DNA of 64,000 nt. Source: Ferrovibrio sp. (lineage in GTDB: Bacteria; Pseudomonadota; Alphaproteobacteria; Ferrovibrionales; Ferrovibrionaceae). Location: contig NZ_JAHBYG010000015.1 in NCBI RefSeq assembly GCF_019636075.1, forward strand, positions 1 through 64,000. The letters are read 5' to 3'. The first letter of the stretch is position 1. Every line of letters begins with the position of its first letter. This document shows positions 1 to 8,439 of this stretch, piece by piece. A model generated the notes under the pieces. The model was not told where the DNA came from, searched no databases, and saw only the letters and a list, made by a program, of their open reading frames with translations. The position numbers were made by a program, and so were the translations under genes.

Positions 1-84
1 AAGCCTGGCGTCAGTCACCGACCAGATCGGGCATTCGCCCAGGCTGGCCTTGGCATCCAGAACGCACCGCACGCTATCGCTCAT
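1..84 (-). CDS. SMP-30/gluconolactonase-like protein, N-terminus only
   Basis: Only the first 28 codons lie in the window; the gene runs off the left edge. The reading LGECPIW near residues 15-21 matches the start of the SMP-30/regucalcin/gluconolactonase beta-propeller family, where a Glu in this motif binds the metal. The ATG at 84 has a GGAG about 9 nt upstream. It starts 17 bp after the stop of the flavoprotein gene at 102-1229 on the same strand, so the two are probably one operon. Family assignment rests on a short stretch, hence the modest confidence. Confidence 0.55.
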   Translation of the reverse strand, partial: MSDSVRCVLDAKASLGECPIWSVTDARL

Positions 85-101
85 CACACTGTCTCCAACG
101 C

Positions 102-1229
102 TCACACAGTTTCCAACAGCTGGGCCACATGCTCGCCGATCGCCAGCGAAGCGGTGAGGCCCGGGCTTTCAATACCGAACAGATTGACCAAGCCGAGCGC
201 ATTATGTTGATCCGCGCCCTGGATCACGAAATCTTCCGCCTTGCCGCCGGCACGACTGAGTTTGGGGCGAATGCCGGAATAGCCGGGCTGGATGGCGCCA
301 TCGGGCAAGCCGGGCCAATAGCGCCGCACGGCGGCATAGAATTTTTCGCCGCGCGTCGAGTCCACCGCATAGGCGAAGCTGCCATCGGCATTGCGTTCGA
401 TCCATTCCACATCGGGGCCGAAGCGCATCTGCCCGCCGAGATCGATGGTGACATGGGTGCCCAATCCGCCCGGCTCGGGTACCGGGTAGATCAGCCGCGA
501 AAACGGCGGCTTGATGCCGGATAGCACGAAGTAATTGCCCTTGGCATAGAAGCTGGGCGGCACGCTGCCTGCGCGCAATCCCTCGATACGGGCAGCCACA
601 TCCTGGGCAAGCAGGCCGGCGGCATTCACCAGCAGCTTGCAGCGCAGTTGCATCGGCGCCTCGCCGCCGGTCTCGATCTCGAAGCCGCCGCCTTGCAGCG
701 CGCGCCCGCGCAGGATCGGGCTGTTCAGCGCCAGCATGGCGCCATGCGCTTCCGCCTCGCCCAGATAGGCCAGCATCAGGCCATGGCTGTCGATAATACC
801 GGTGGAGGGCGAAAGCAGCGCGCCCGTGCAATGCAAGTGCGGCTCCAGCGCGATGGCCTCATCCGCGCTCAGCCAGCGCAGATCCAGCACGCCATTGGCT
901 TCCGCCTTGGCCTTCAGCGCCTGCAACTCGGCGATCTGGCTGTCATCGGTGGCCACGATCAGCTTGCCGCAGCGCCGCGCCTCCACGCCGCGTTGCTGGC
1001 AATAGGCATACAAAGCCTCGCGCCCGGCCACGCAAAACCGCGCCTTCAGGCTGTCCTTGGCATAATAGATGCCGGCATGGATCACTTCGGAATTGCGCGA
1101 CGAGGTTTCGGTGCCGAAGGCGTCGGCGGCTTCCAGGATCACCACCTCGCGGCCCTGCCGGGCCAGGCTGCGCGCCACCGCCAGCCCCACCACGCCGGCC
1201 CCGATCACCAGGCATTCCACGCTATCCAT
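102..1229 (-). CDS. lhgO: FAD-dependent oxidoreductase, L-2-hydroxyglutarate dehydrogenase-like
   Basis: 375-residue DAO-family flavoprotein. The N-terminus carries the dinucleotide-binding motif [14 protein letters not shown] (about residues 10-23), then [14 protein letters not shown] (about 43-56), typical of L-2-hydroxyglutarate oxidases/dehydrogenases (LhgO/L2HGDH), which oxidise L-2-hydroxyglutarate to 2-oxoglutarate and pass electrons to the respiratory chain. The C-terminal [14 protein letters not shown] is the usual FAD-contact end. An upstream in-frame start exists (1400) but overlaps the tRNA promoter region; the ATG at 1229 has GAGGAA 5 nt before it, so I use that. The SMP-30 gene follows 17 bp downstream. 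Related DAO enzymes of unknown substrate look very similar, so substrate is inferred. Confidence 0.8.
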   Translation of the reverse strand: MDSVECLVIGAGVVGLAVARSLARQGREVVILEAADAFGTETSSRNSEVIHAGIYYAKDSLKARFCVAGREALYAYCQQRGVEARRCGKLIVATDDSQIAELQALKAKAEANGVLDLRWLSADEAIALEPHLHCTGALLSPSTGIIDSHGLMLAYLGEAEAHGAMLALNSPILRGRALQGGGFEIETGGEAPMQLRCKLLVNAAGLLAQDVAARIEGLRAGSVPPSFYAKGNYFVLSGIKPPFSRLIYPVPEPGGLGTHVTIDLGGQMRFGPDVEWIERNADGSFAYAVDSTRGEKFYAAVRRYWPGLPDGAIQPGYSGIRPKLSRAGGKAEDFVIQGADQHNALGLVNLFGIESPGLTASLAIGEHVAQLLETV

Positions 1230-1371
1230 TGCATTCCTCGGAGATACTGCAAGGCCGCAGTTTGCGGGCTGTGGCCCGTGGCTGCAACCCGCCAAAAGCG
1301 GGACAGCCGGAGGCCTCGCCGGGCGGGGCCACGAATCTTTTGCTTTCCTGCCGGCCGGCCCTGACTGGGGC

Positions 1372-1400
1372 TTGACTTGGGGGGCGGCTTTCCGTATCAC
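1372..1400 (+). promoter_or_regulatory. Sigma-70 promoter for tRNA-Leu
   Basis: TTGACT (1372-1377), 17-bp spacer, TATCAC (1395-1400). The predicted start near 1407 leaves a leader of about 25 nt before the mature tRNA 5' end at 1433. The leader holds the inverted repeat at 1412-1428. Confidence 0.6.
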
Positions 1401-1411
1401 ACCGCCCTCGA

Positions 1412-1428
1412 CCGGCCCTATAGGCCGG
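1412..1428 (+). repeat. Inverted repeat in the tRNA-Leu leader
   Basis: CCGGCC, 5-nt loop CTATA, GGCCGG. It ends 4 nt before the tRNA and lies between its predicted start site and mature 5' end; it could be a 5' leader hairpin removed by RNase P. Confidence 0.4.
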
Positions 1429-1432
1429 CCAT

Positions 1433-1519
1433 GCCCAGGTGGCGGAATTGGTAGACGCGCTAGCTTCAGGTGCTAGTGACCGAAAGGTCGTGTAAGTTCG
1501 AGTCTTATCCTGGGCACCA
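1433..1519 (+). tRNA. tRNA-Leu (anticodon CAG)
   Basis: Complete tRNA of 87 nt with encoded CCA. The acceptor stem GCCCAGG pairs with CCTGGGC. The anticodon stem CTAGC/GCTAG encloses the loop TTCAGGT, giving anticodon CAG at 1467-1469, which reads CTG. The long variable arm (class II tRNA) and the T-loop TTCGAGT fit leucine. The CTG codon is very common in the genes of this window. Confidence 0.95.
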
Positions 1520-1564
1520 TTTCCGAAGACGATAGATTTTCCTTTCAGCCTGGCGGCTTTCCCC

Positions 1565-2179
1565 ATGGCCATTCATCTGCATCAGGGCGATCTGCCCGAC
1601 GGTCTCGATCTTGGCGCCTCGGTGGCGGTGGATACCGAGACCATGGGTTTGCGCACGGCGCGCGACCGGCTTTGCCTGGTGCAGCTTTCCAATGGCGATG
1701 GTTCGGCCCATCTGGTGCGCTTCGGTGCCGGCTTGGGGTATGCCGCGCCGAATTTGAAGCGCCTGCTGGCCGATCCCAAAGTGCTGAAGCTGTTCCATTT
1801 CGCGCGCTTCGATCTGGCCGCCATCAAGCATTATCTCGGTGTGGATTGCCGGCCGGTTTATTGCACTCGCACCGCCTCGCGCCTGGTGCGCACCTTCACC
1901 GACCGCCATGGCCTGAAAGATCTCTGCCGCGACCTGATCGGGGTGGAAATCTCCAAGCAGGAGCAAAGCTCGGATTGGGGCGCGCCGCTGCTCAGCGAGG
2001 CGCAGCAGCGCTATGCGGCCTCCGATGTGCTGCATCTGCATCGCCTGAAAGAGGTGCTGGACGGCATGCTGGCCCGCGAGGGCCGGACCGAGCTGGCCCA
2101 GGCCTGTTTCGATTTCCTGCCCGCCCGGGCGGCGCTGGACCTGGCCGGCTGGCCGGACGAGGATATTTTCGCCCATTGA
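1565..2179 (+). CDS. rnd: Ribonuclease D, short 3'-5' exonuclease-domain form
   Basis: 204-residue DEDDy exonuclease. DTETMGL (about residues 21-27) is ExoI with the two metal-binding acids; HFARFDLAAIKHYL is ExoII; YAASDVLHLHRL is ExoIII with the catalytic Tyr and Asp. It lacks the C-terminal HRDC domains of E. coli RNase D (about 375 aa), as is common for alphaproteobacterial copies. RNase D trims 3' ends of tRNA precursors and other small RNAs. It begins 45 bp after the tRNA-Leu CCA with no clear terminator between, so the tRNA and its processing enzyme may share a transcript. kdsD follows on the same strand, as in many alphaproteobacteria. Confidence 0.9.
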   Translation: MAIHLHQGDLPDGLDLGASVAVDTETMGLRTARDRLCLVQLSNGDGSAHLVRFGAGLGYAAPNLKRLLADPKVLKLFHFARFDLAAIKHYLGVDCRPVYCTRTASRLVRTFTDRHGLKDLCRDLIGVEISKQEQSSDWGAPLLSEAQQRYAASDVLHLHRLKEVLDGMLAREGRTELAQACFDFLPARAALDLAGWPDEDIFAH

Positions 2180-2310
2180 GGCGAAATCCCCAAAAATCCA
2201 AAGACTTGGCCCCGGCTGCCGGGCGCTGTGGAAAATCGCCGCAAACGGTGTCGCAACCCGGTCTGGCGGTTTGCAATTTCGGCCCGGCTTGACCATACTC
2301 CGGCCATAAG

Positions 2311-2327
2311 TTGGCACGAATCTTGTT
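2311..2327 (+). promoter_or_regulatory. Near-consensus sigma-54 (-24/-12) element upstream of kdsD
   Basis: TTGGCACGAATCTTGTT matches the sigma-54 consensus YTGGCACGRNNNTTGCW at every defined position except the C of the -12 GC, which is T here. The start would fall near 2338, about 12 nt before the kdsD ATG at 2350. rpoN itself lies four genes downstream in the same transcription unit. The mismatch is at a critical base, so activity is uncertain. Confidence 0.4.
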
Positions 2328-2349
2328 AGGGAACCGCACCCGCGTGGGT

Positions 2350-3423
2350 ATGTCCAAGCGTAAAACCGTCTCAGTGGCTGGCGCAAAGCCGGCCGGAAAG
2401 CGCCGTACATCCGCTAAAACCGCGCCGCCTGCGAAGGCAGCGGTGAATGACGATGTGCGCGTGGCACGCCGTGTGCTGCTTACCGAGGCCAACGGCCTGG
2501 CGGCGTTGGCGGCTGCGCTGGATGGCGGTTTCACCCGGGCGGTGGATGTGCTGGCGCGGGTGGGCGGCGAGGGCGCCTATGCCCGCGTGATCGTTTCCGG
2601 CATGGGCAAGTCCGGCCATGTGGCGCGCAAGATCGCCGCCACCATGGCCTCCACCGGCACGCCATCCATGTTCGTGCATCCGGGCGAGGCCAGCCATGGC
2701 GATCTGGGCATGGTGATGCCCGGCGATACGCTGATCTGCCTGTCCAATTCCGGCGAAACCAAAGAGCTGGCCGACCTGATCGCCCATGCCAAGCGTTTCG
2801 CCATTCCGCTGATCGGTATCACCGCAGGCGCGCGCTCGGCGCTGGGCCAGGCCAGCGATGTGCTGCTGCTGCTGCCGCCGGTGCAGGAGGCCTGCTCGAT
2901 CGGCATGGCGCCCACCACATCCACCACGATGATGCTGGCTTTGGGCGATGCGCTGGCGGTGGCGTTGCTGGAACGCAAGGGCTTCACGCGCGAGGATTTC
3001 CACGGCTTCCATCCCGGCGGCAAGCTGGGCAGCCAGTTGGTGAAGGTGAAGGATCTGATGCATACCGGCGCCGCCATGCCGCTGGTGCCGCTGGGCACCG
3101 GCATGCGCGAGGCCCTGGTGCAGATGACCGGCCGCAGCTTCGGCTGCATCGGCATCGTGGGCAGGCAGGGGCGCGACAAGGGCCGGCTGCTGGGCATCGT
3201 CACCGATGGCGATCTGCGCCGCCATATCCAGGGCGATCTGCTGTCGCGCAAGGTGGAAGACGTGATGACGCGTTCGCCCGCCACCATCACGCCCAATCAG
3301 CTTGGCGTGGAAGCTTTGCGCGAGATGAACAAGCGCCGCATCATGGCCTTCTTCGCGGTGGAGAATGGCCGGCCGGTGGGCATCCTGCATATGCACGATT
3401 GCGTGCGGGCGGGAATCACATGA
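2350..3423 (+). CDS. kdsD: D-arabinose 5-phosphate isomerase (KpsF/GutQ family)
   Basis: 357-residue protein with a basic, Ala-rich N-terminal tail, a SIS sugar-isomerase domain (SGMGKSGHVARKIAATMAST about residues 85-104; LSNSGETKEL) and two C-terminal CBS domains. It interconverts ribulose 5-phosphate and arabinose 5-phosphate, the first committed precursor step for Kdo. The ATG at 2350 is chosen over the in-frame TTG at 2311 because the latter lies inside the sigma-54-like element; a GTG at 2344 is also possible. Its stop overlaps the lptC start as ATGA, so kdsD opens the kdsD-lptC-lptA-lptB-rpoN operon, the typical alphaproteobacterial order. Confidence 0.93.
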   Translation: MSKRKTVSVAGAKPAGKRRTSAKTAPPAKAAVNDDVRVARRVLLTEANGLAALAAALDGGFTRAVDVLARVGGEGAYARVIVSGMGKSGHVARKIAATMASTGTPSMFVHPGEASHGDLGMVMPGDTLICLSNSGETKELADLIAHAKRFAIPLIGITAGARSALGQASDVLLLLPPVQEACSIGMAPTTSTTMMLALGDALAVALLERKGFTREDFHGFHPGGKLGSQLVKVKDLMHTGAAMPLVPLGTGMREALVQMTGRSFGCIGIVGRQGRDKGRLLGIVTDGDLRRHIQGDLLSRKVEDVMTRSPATITPNQLGVEALREMNKRRIMAFFAVENGRPVGILHMHDCVRAGIT

Positions 3424-4115
3424 CGGCGGAGCCTGGCAACACCATTCCGGCGGCGGCCTCGGGAGAGGACGGCGCTGGCGTGCGTGCACGCCTGGCGCAG
3501 AATTTCGGCCAAAGCATCAAACAGCCCAAGCAGCGCCGCGGTTTCGTGCGCTTCATGAAATTCGTGCTGCCGCTTTGCGCCGTGGCGCTGGTGGGCGTGA
3601 TGGCTGCCTGGCCGCAGCTAACCCGCCGCGAGGGCGGTTTCCGGCTGTCGTATTCCAGCATCGAAACCCAGGAACTGGCGCTGGTGATGAACAATCCGCG
3701 CTTTCGCGGCATCGACGGCAAGGGCCAGCCCTATGTGGTGACCGCCGATCGCGCGGTGCAGGATGCCGACGATGCCAAGCAGGTGACCATGGATAACGTG
3801 GCCGCCGATATCGCACTCACCGATGGCGGCTGGCTCTCGCTCACGGCCAAGACCGGCCTGTACCACGATGTTTCCAAGCTGCTGACGCTGCATGGCGATA
3901 TCAACGTGTTCGGCGATCGCGGCTATGAATTCCACGGCCTGGTGGCCGAGGTGGATCTCAATGCCGGCACGGTGGCCAGCGACGACAAGGTGTGGGGCCA
4001 TACCGGCCTGGGGGCGATCCGCGCCAATGGCATCCGGGTTTACGACAAAGGCAAAACCATCGTCTTCATCAATGGCGTGAAAACCACGCTCCATCCGCGC
4101 GGCCAATCGGGATGA
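3420..4115 (+). CDS. lptC: LPS export ABC transporter periplasmic protein LptC
   Basis: 231 residues. A cytoplasmic N-terminal stretch of about 45 residues is followed by a single TM anchor (FVLPLCAVALVGVMAAW) and a periplasmic beta-jellyroll region with the pattern expected of LptC (YVVTADRAVQ..., LSLTAKTGLYHD..., a GYEFHGLVAEVDL strand). LptC connects the LptB2FG transporter to the LptA bridge. The start overlaps the kdsD stop (ATGA) and its stop overlaps the lptA start (ATGA), so translation is probably coupled across the operon. Confidence 0.88.
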   Translation: MTAEPGNTIPAAASGEDGAGVRARLAQNFGQSIKQPKQRRGFVRFMKFVLPLCAVALVGVMAAWPQLTRREGGFRLSYSSIETQELALVMNNPRFRGIDGKGQPYVVTADRAVQDADDAKQVTMDNVAADIALTDGGWLSLTAKTGLYHDVSKLLTLHGDINVFGDRGYEFHGLVAEVDLNAGTVASDDKVWGHTGLGAIRANGIRVYDKGKTIVFINGVKTTLHPRGQSG

Positions 4116-4768
4116 ACGCAATGCCCCATCTATTCCGCTGCCTCGTTGCTGCTGCCTCGCTCACCGCCTTCGGCGCGGTGTCTGCATCGGCACAGATGAA
4201 TCTCGGCAACCGGCAGAATAACAACCAGCCGATCGAAATTGCTTCCGACACCCTGGAAGTGTTCCAGGATCGCCAGCTTGCCATCTTCAAAGGCAATGTG
4301 GATGTGGTGCAGGGCGATATGCGGCTGCGCTCGGACGAGCTTTACGTACATTACCGCGACAACAACCAGGGCAATGCGCAGGCCAGCCAGCAGCGCGGGC
4401 AGCAGGCCGGGCAGCAGGCCGGGCAGCAGCGCGCCAATGCCCCCGCGCAACAGCGGCCCGCGCAGCAGCAGGCTGGCGGCGGCGGTTCTGGTGCTGGGGC
4501 TGGCGGGCCCGATATGGGCGCCATCACCCGGATCGAGGCCAAGGGCAAGGTGTTCATCTCCTCGCCCACCGAACAGGCCCAGGGCACCTATGCCGATTAC
4601 GACGTGCAGAAGAAACTGGTGGTGATGCGCGGCGATGTGCTGCTGACGCAGAAAGGCAGCGTATTGCGCTGTGATGTGGTGACCATGCAGCAGGATACCG
4701 GCAAGAGCACCTGCACCGCGCCGGCCGGTGGCCGCGTGCGCGGCGTTTTCCAATCGGGTGCGCAATGA
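4112..4768 (+). CDS. lptA: LPS transport periplasmic bridge protein LptA with a Gln-rich insertion
   Basis: 218 residues. Signal peptide of about 28 residues ending ASA-Q, then an OstA/LptA jellyroll ([20 protein letters not shown], a [12 protein letters not shown] strand). Between the strand holding LYVHYRD and the one holding [12 protein letters not shown] there is a low-complexity insertion of about 45 residues rich in Gln, Ala and Gly, containing a 12-bp tandem repeat (unit at 4397, 4409 and partly 4421). LptA normally has no such loop there. Start chosen at 4112 because it overlaps the lptC stop (ATGA) and gives a clean signal peptide. Its stop overlaps lptB. Confidence 0.88.
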   Translation: MNAMPHLFRCLVAAASLTAFGAVSASAQMNLGNRQNNNQPIEIASDTLEVFQDRQLAIFKGNVDVVQGDMRLRSDELYVHYRDNNQGNAQASQQRGQQAGQQAGQQRANAPAQQRPAQQQAGGGGSGAGAGGPDMGAITRIEAKGKVFISSPTEQAQGTYADYDVQKKLVVMRGDVLLTQKGSVLRCDVVTMQQDTGKSTCTAPAGGRVRGVFQSGAQ

Positions 4769-5592
4769 TCGCGCCCATCGGTGGTGGCAATACGGGCGGG
4801 TCCAATTCAGGTGGGCCCAGTTCAGGTGGGCCCAGTTCAGGTGGGCCACGCCTGGTGGCTGAAAATCCCAATGTGGGCCTGGCCGCCCATCGCCTGGGCA
4901 AAAGCTTCAAGAAGCGCCCGGTGCTGCGCGATGTGTCGCTGAGCGTGCAGCGCGGCGAGGCGGTGGGCCTGCTGGGGCCCAACGGCGCCGGCAAGACCAC
5001 CTGCTTCTATATCATCACCGGGCTGATCACCGCCGATCACGGCTCGATCACCCTGGATGGCGCCGATATCACCGGGCTGCCGATGTATCGCCGCGCGCGG
5101 CTTGGCATGGGCTATCTGCCGCAGGAAGCCTCGATCTTTCGCGGTCTCACCGTGGAACAGAATATCCGTGCCGTGCTGGAACTGGTGGAATCCGAGCCGG
5201 ACAAGCGCGATGCCGCGCTGGAAGATCTGCTGGCGGAATTTTCCATCAGCCACCTGCGCCGCACGCCGGCGCTGGCGCTTTCGGGCGGCGAGCGGCGGCG
5301 TTGCGAAATCGCCCGTGCACTGGCCACGCGCCCCGGCTTCATGCTGATGGACGAACCGCTGGCCGGCATCGACCCGATTGCGGTGGGCGAAATCCGCGAA
5401 TTGGTGTCGCATCTCAAGGATCGCGGCATCGGCGTGCTGATCACCGATCACAATGTGCGCGAAACCCTCGATCTGATCGACCGGGCCTATATCCTGCATG
5501 ATGGCAAGGTGCTGATGGAGGGCTCGCCCAACGAGATCGTGGCCGATGAAAACGTGCGCCGGGTGTATCTCGGCGAACGCTTTAGCTGGTAG
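4765..5592 (+). CDS. lptB: LPS export ABC transporter ATP-binding protein LptB
   Basis: 275 residues. All ABC motifs are present: Walker [10 protein letters not shown] (residues 71-79), Q-loop near YLPQEASIF, signature LSGGERRR, Walker B LMDEP, and H-loop ITDHNVRE. LptB powers extraction of LPS from the inner membrane with LptF/LptG. The family is normally about 240 residues; here a Gly/Ser/Pro-rich tail of about 30 residues precedes the ATPase fold and is made by a 15-bp tandem repeat (4806-4847) giving SGGPS units. The start overlaps the lptA stop (ATGA). rpoN follows after 13 bp. Confidence 0.93.
   Translation: MIAPIGGGNTGGSNSGGPSSGGPSSGGPRLVAENPNVGLAAHRLGKSFKKRPVLRDVSLSVQRGEAVGLLGPNGAGKTTCFYIITGLITADHGSITLDGADITGLPMYRRARLGMGYLPQEASIFRGLTVEQNIRAVLELVESEPDKRDAALEDLLAEFSISHLRRTPALALSGGERRRCEIARALATRPGFMLMDEPLAGIDPIAVGEIRELVSHLKDRGIGVLITDHNVRETLDLIDRAYILHDGKVLMEGSPNEIVADENVRRVYLGERFSW
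4806..4847 (+). repeat. 15-bp in-frame tandem repeat in lptB, 2.8 copies
   Basis: Unit TTCAGGTGGGCCCAG at 4806-4820 and 4821-4835, then 12 bp of a third copy to 4847. It encodes repeated SGGPS in the N-terminal tail, before the ATPase fold. Confidence 0.9.
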
Positions 5593-5605
5593 GGGGTAGC
5601 GGCGG

Positions 5606-7177
5606 ATGGCTATCGGCCCCCGCCTGGAATTACGCCAGGGCCAAGCCCTGGTGATGACGCCGCAATTGCAGCAGGCGATAAAGCTGCTGCAATTATCCAA
5701 TCTCGAACTCACCACCTATGTGGAACAGGAACTCGAGCGCAATCCGCTGCTGGAGCGGCTGGATGGCGAGGGCGGCGGCGAGGATGGGCGCGACCCCTTC
5801 GAGGTGACCGAGGGCGAACCCGATGCCGCGCGCCTGGATCTTGGCAGCGATGCCAGCGTGGGCGCCGCCAATGAGGCCATCGACGCCGATCACGACAACA
5901 CCTTCACCAACGATAGCGCGATGGATGCGGTGGTGGATGGCTATGTCGGCAGCGGCGACAGCCCGATGCAGGGGCGCGGCGGCGACATGCGTTTCGAGGA
6001 TGGCGAATCCTCGCTGGAGCAGACCCTCTCCGAACAGCTTTCGTTGCGCGACCATGCGCAGGAGCAATGGCGCCTGATCCCGGTTTCGGCCACCGACCGG
6101 CTGATCGGCCAGGCGCTGATCGACAGCCTGGACGAGGCCGGCTATCTCACCGAGCCGTTGGCCGAACTGGCCGAGCGCCTGGGCGCGCCGGAAGCGGCGG
6201 TGGAAGCGGTGCTTGCGAAATTGCAGACCATCGAGCCGGTGGGTGTGTTCGCCCGCAGCCTGAAGGAATGCCTGGCGCTGCAATTGCGCGACCGCGACCG
6301 GCTCGATCCCGCCATGCAGGCCTTGCTGGATCACCTGGAATTGCTGGCCAAGCGCGATATTCCCGGCCTGTTGAAAATCTGCGGCGTCGATCAGGAAGAC
6401 CTGACCGACATGATCAAGGAAATCCGCGCGCTGAACCCCAAGCCCGGCCTGATGTTCGGCGGCGAGCCGGTGCAGACCTTGATCCCCGATGTATTCGTGC
6501 GGCGCGGGCCGGATGGCGCCTGGCTGGTGGAATTGAACAACGACACCCTGCCGCGCGTGCTGGTGAATACCCGCTATTACGCCAAGGTGGCGCGTTCGGC
6601 CAAGCAGGGCGGCAACGGCGCGGGCAATGGCAGCACTGACAAGGAACGCGAGAAGGCCACCAAGACCTATCTTTCCGATTGCCTGAATTCGGCCAACTGG
6701 CTGGTGAAGTCGCTGGATCAGCGCGCGCAGACGATTCTGAAGGTGGCCAGCGAGATCGTGCGCCAGCAGGAAGCCTTTCTGCGCCTGGGCGTGGACCATC
6801 TGAAACCGCTGAATCTGAAATCGGTGGCGGAAGCCATCGAGATGCATGAAAGCACGGTCAGCCGCGTTACGTCGAACAAGACTATCGCCACGCCGCGCGG
6901 CATTTTTGAAATGAAGTATTTCTTTACCGCTTCCATTGGCGCCACGGATGGTGGAGATAGTTTCTCCGCCGAGGCCATCCGCCATCGCATCAAGGATCTG
7001 ATCGATAGCGAGAGTGCCGAGGATGTGTTGTCGGATGACAAGATCGTGGAAATCCTTGCCGGCAAGGGCGTGGATATCGCCCGCCGCACGGTTGCGAAAT
7101 ACCGCGAGGCGATGAATATCTCCTCGTCGGTGGAGCGCCGCCGGCTGAAGAAGGCAGGATTGCTTCCGGTCGGCTGA
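5606..7177 (+). CDS. rpoN: RNA polymerase sigma-54 factor
   Basis: 523 residues with the three regions of sigma-54: region I, Gln/Leu-rich (LVMTPQLQQAIKLLQLSNLE, about residues 14-33), which blocks open-complex formation until an AAA+ activator acts; an acidic region II (about 50-130); and region III with the core-binding part, a helix-turn-helix, and the RpoN box ARRTVAKYRE at 492-501 that contacts the -24 element. Sigma-54 directs nitrogen, flagellar and other activator-dependent genes. It lies directly after lptB as in most alphaproteobacteria. Downstream, a carbonic anhydrase gene sits between it and hpf, where hpf usually follows directly. Confidence 0.96.
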   Translation: MAIGPRLELRQGQALVMTPQLQQAIKLLQLSNLELTTYVEQELERNPLLERLDGEGGGEDGRDPFEVTEGEPDAARLDLGSDASVGAANEAIDADHDNTFTNDSAMDAVVDGYVGSGDSPMQGRGGDMRFEDGESSLEQTLSEQLSLRDHAQEQWRLIPVSATDRLIGQALIDSLDEAGYLTEPLAELAERLGAPEAAVEAVLAKLQTIEPVGVFARSLKECLALQLRDRDRLDPAMQALLDHLELLAKRDIPGLLKICGVDQEDLTDMIKEIRALNPKPGLMFGGEPVQTLIPDVFVRRGPDGAWLVELNNDTLPRVLVNTRYYAKVARSAKQGGNGAGNGSTDKEREKATKTYLSDCLNSANWLVKSLDQRAQTILKVASEIVRQQEAFLRLGVDHLKPLNLKSVAEAIEMHESTVSRVTSNKTIATPRGIFEMKYFFTASIGATDGGDSFSAEAIRHRIKDLIDSESAEDVLSDDKIVEILAGKGVDIARRTVAKYREAMNISSSVERRRLKKAGLLPVG

Positions 7178-7201
7178 AACCGTGGCATTCGAGGGGTTGG
7201 C

Positions 7202-7843
7202 ATGTCGGATATGGAACGGCTGTTTGAGAATAACCGGGCCTGGGCGATCGGCAAGCTGAAGGCCGATCCGGGTTTTTTCGATCGTCTTACCGCGCAGCAG
7301 AATCCGGATTTCCTGTGGATCGGCTGTGCCGATAGCCGGGTGCCGGCCAATGAAATCTGCGGCCTCGATCCGGGCGAGCTGTTCGTGCATCGCAATGTCG
7401 CCAACCTGGTGCACCCTGCGGACATGAACTGTCTGGCAGTGCTGCAATATGCGGTCGAGTTCCTCAAGGTGAAGCATATCATCGTGACCGGCCATTATGG
7501 CTGCGGCGGCGTGCGCGCGGCGATGCGGCCCGAGCAGCTTGGTCTGATCGATCATTGGTTGCGGCCGATCCGCGATATCTACGAGAAAAACCGCGACGAC
7601 CTGGATGCCATCATTGATGAATACAAGCGCCTCAACCTGATGTGCGAACTCAATGTGCGCGAGCAGGTGATCAATGTGGCAAAGACCACCATCGTGCAGA
7701 ATGCCTGGAGCCGTGGCCAGCCGCTGAAGGTGCATGGCTGGGTTTACGGCATCTCCAATGGCCTGGTGCGCGACATGGAGTGCACGGTGGATGGCCCCGA
7801 ACGCCTCGAGGCGATTCACCGCACCTTGCCCAGCAAACCTTAA
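7202..7843 (+). CDS. can: Beta-class carbonic anhydrase
   Basis: 213 residues. Zinc ligands are visible as Cys42 and Asp44-Arg46 (CADSR), His98 and Cys101 (HYGCGG), the standard C-D-R / H-x2-C arrangement of beta-carbonic anhydrases, which interconvert CO2 and bicarbonate. Length is typical of the E. coli Can clade. It starts 24 bp after the rpoN stop on the same strand, so it may be read from the rpoN operon; hpf downstream has its own promoter. Its position inside the conserved rpoN-hpf-ptsN block suggests a later insertion. Confidence 0.93.
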   Translation: MSDMERLFENNRAWAIGKLKADPGFFDRLTAQQNPDFLWIGCADSRVPANEICGLDPGELFVHRNVANLVHPADMNCLAVLQYAVEFLKVKHIIVTGHYGCGGVRAAMRPEQLGLIDHWLRPIRDIYEKNRDDLDAIIDEYKRLNLMCELNVREQVINVAKTTIVQNAWSRGQPLKVHGWVYGISNGLVRDMECTVDGPERLEAIHRTLPSKP

Positions 7844-7895
7844 CGTCTGCCGCGCGCTCAATATTAACCACGCCAGTTCAATGCTTTAGCCTGCG

Positions 7896-7924
7896 TTGAC
7901 AGGGGGCGGCAGCTTCTCTATGGT
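7896..7924 (+). promoter_or_regulatory. Sigma-70 promoter for hpf-ptsN
   Basis: TTGACA (7896-7901), 17-bp spacer, TATGGT (7919-7924). The expected start near 7931 gives a leader of about 140 nt before hpf. The leader also holds a short palindrome ACAATATTGT (7982-7991). Confidence 0.65.
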
Positions 7925-8072
7925 CCGCCCCCGCCGCATCCTTCCGGCGTGCAAACGATCTTGCAGATAGGGCTTGGCGTTACAATATTGTTTCCAGGCA
8001 ACATCGGTGTAGGATCGTGCCCAGTGGGATTATTGAACCGCACCGAACGTATAAATCGGATAACGGCTGATC

Positions 8073-8399
8073 ATGAAAATCCTTATCTCGGGTAAGCAGG
8101 TGGATCTTGGCGATGCGTTGCGCAGCCATGTCACCGAAAAACTAAACGCCGCGATCACCAAGTATATGGAAAATGCCGTAGAGGCAGGCGTTGTATTCAG
8201 CCGGGAAGGCAGCATGTACCGCTGCCATTGCTCGGTGCATGTCGGCACCAATATCGACATGCAGGCCGATGCCGAGGACGCGGAAATCTATGCCAGTTTC
8301 GATCTGGCGCTGGAGAAACTCGCCAAGCAGGTTCGGCGCGACAAGCGCAAGCGCCGCAATCATCACGCCGGCAAACCCGGACTCGTCGAGCAGGATTGA
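8073..8399 (+). CDS. hpf: Ribosome hibernation promoting factor, short form
   Basis: 108 residues with the HPF/YfiA fold signature: N-terminal ISGKQVDLGDALRSHVTEKL, a central strand-rich part, and the basic C-terminal helix KLAKQVRRDKRKRRNHH that sits in the mRNA/tRNA channel of the 30S subunit. It silences ribosomes in stationary phase. It lacks the C-terminal dimerisation domain of the long HPF found in many alphaproteobacteria (about 190 aa). It has its own promoter at 7896 and is followed by ptsN, the classical sigma-54 neighbourhood. Confidence 0.88.
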   Translation: MKILISGKQVDLGDALRSHVTEKLNAAITKYMENAVEAGVVFSREGSMYRCHCSVHVGTNIDMQADAEDAEIYASFDLALEKLAKQVRRDKRKRRNHHAGKPGLVEQD

Positions 8400-8439
8400 A
8401 AAATCCTGCCTGTCCGTCAGCCGCGGAGGCTACCCATCC

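Noticed and set aside
5693-7861. A 722-codon minus-strand frame opposite rpoN and the carbonic anhydrase
   Set aside because: Shadow of rpoN and can; composition is not that of a real protein.
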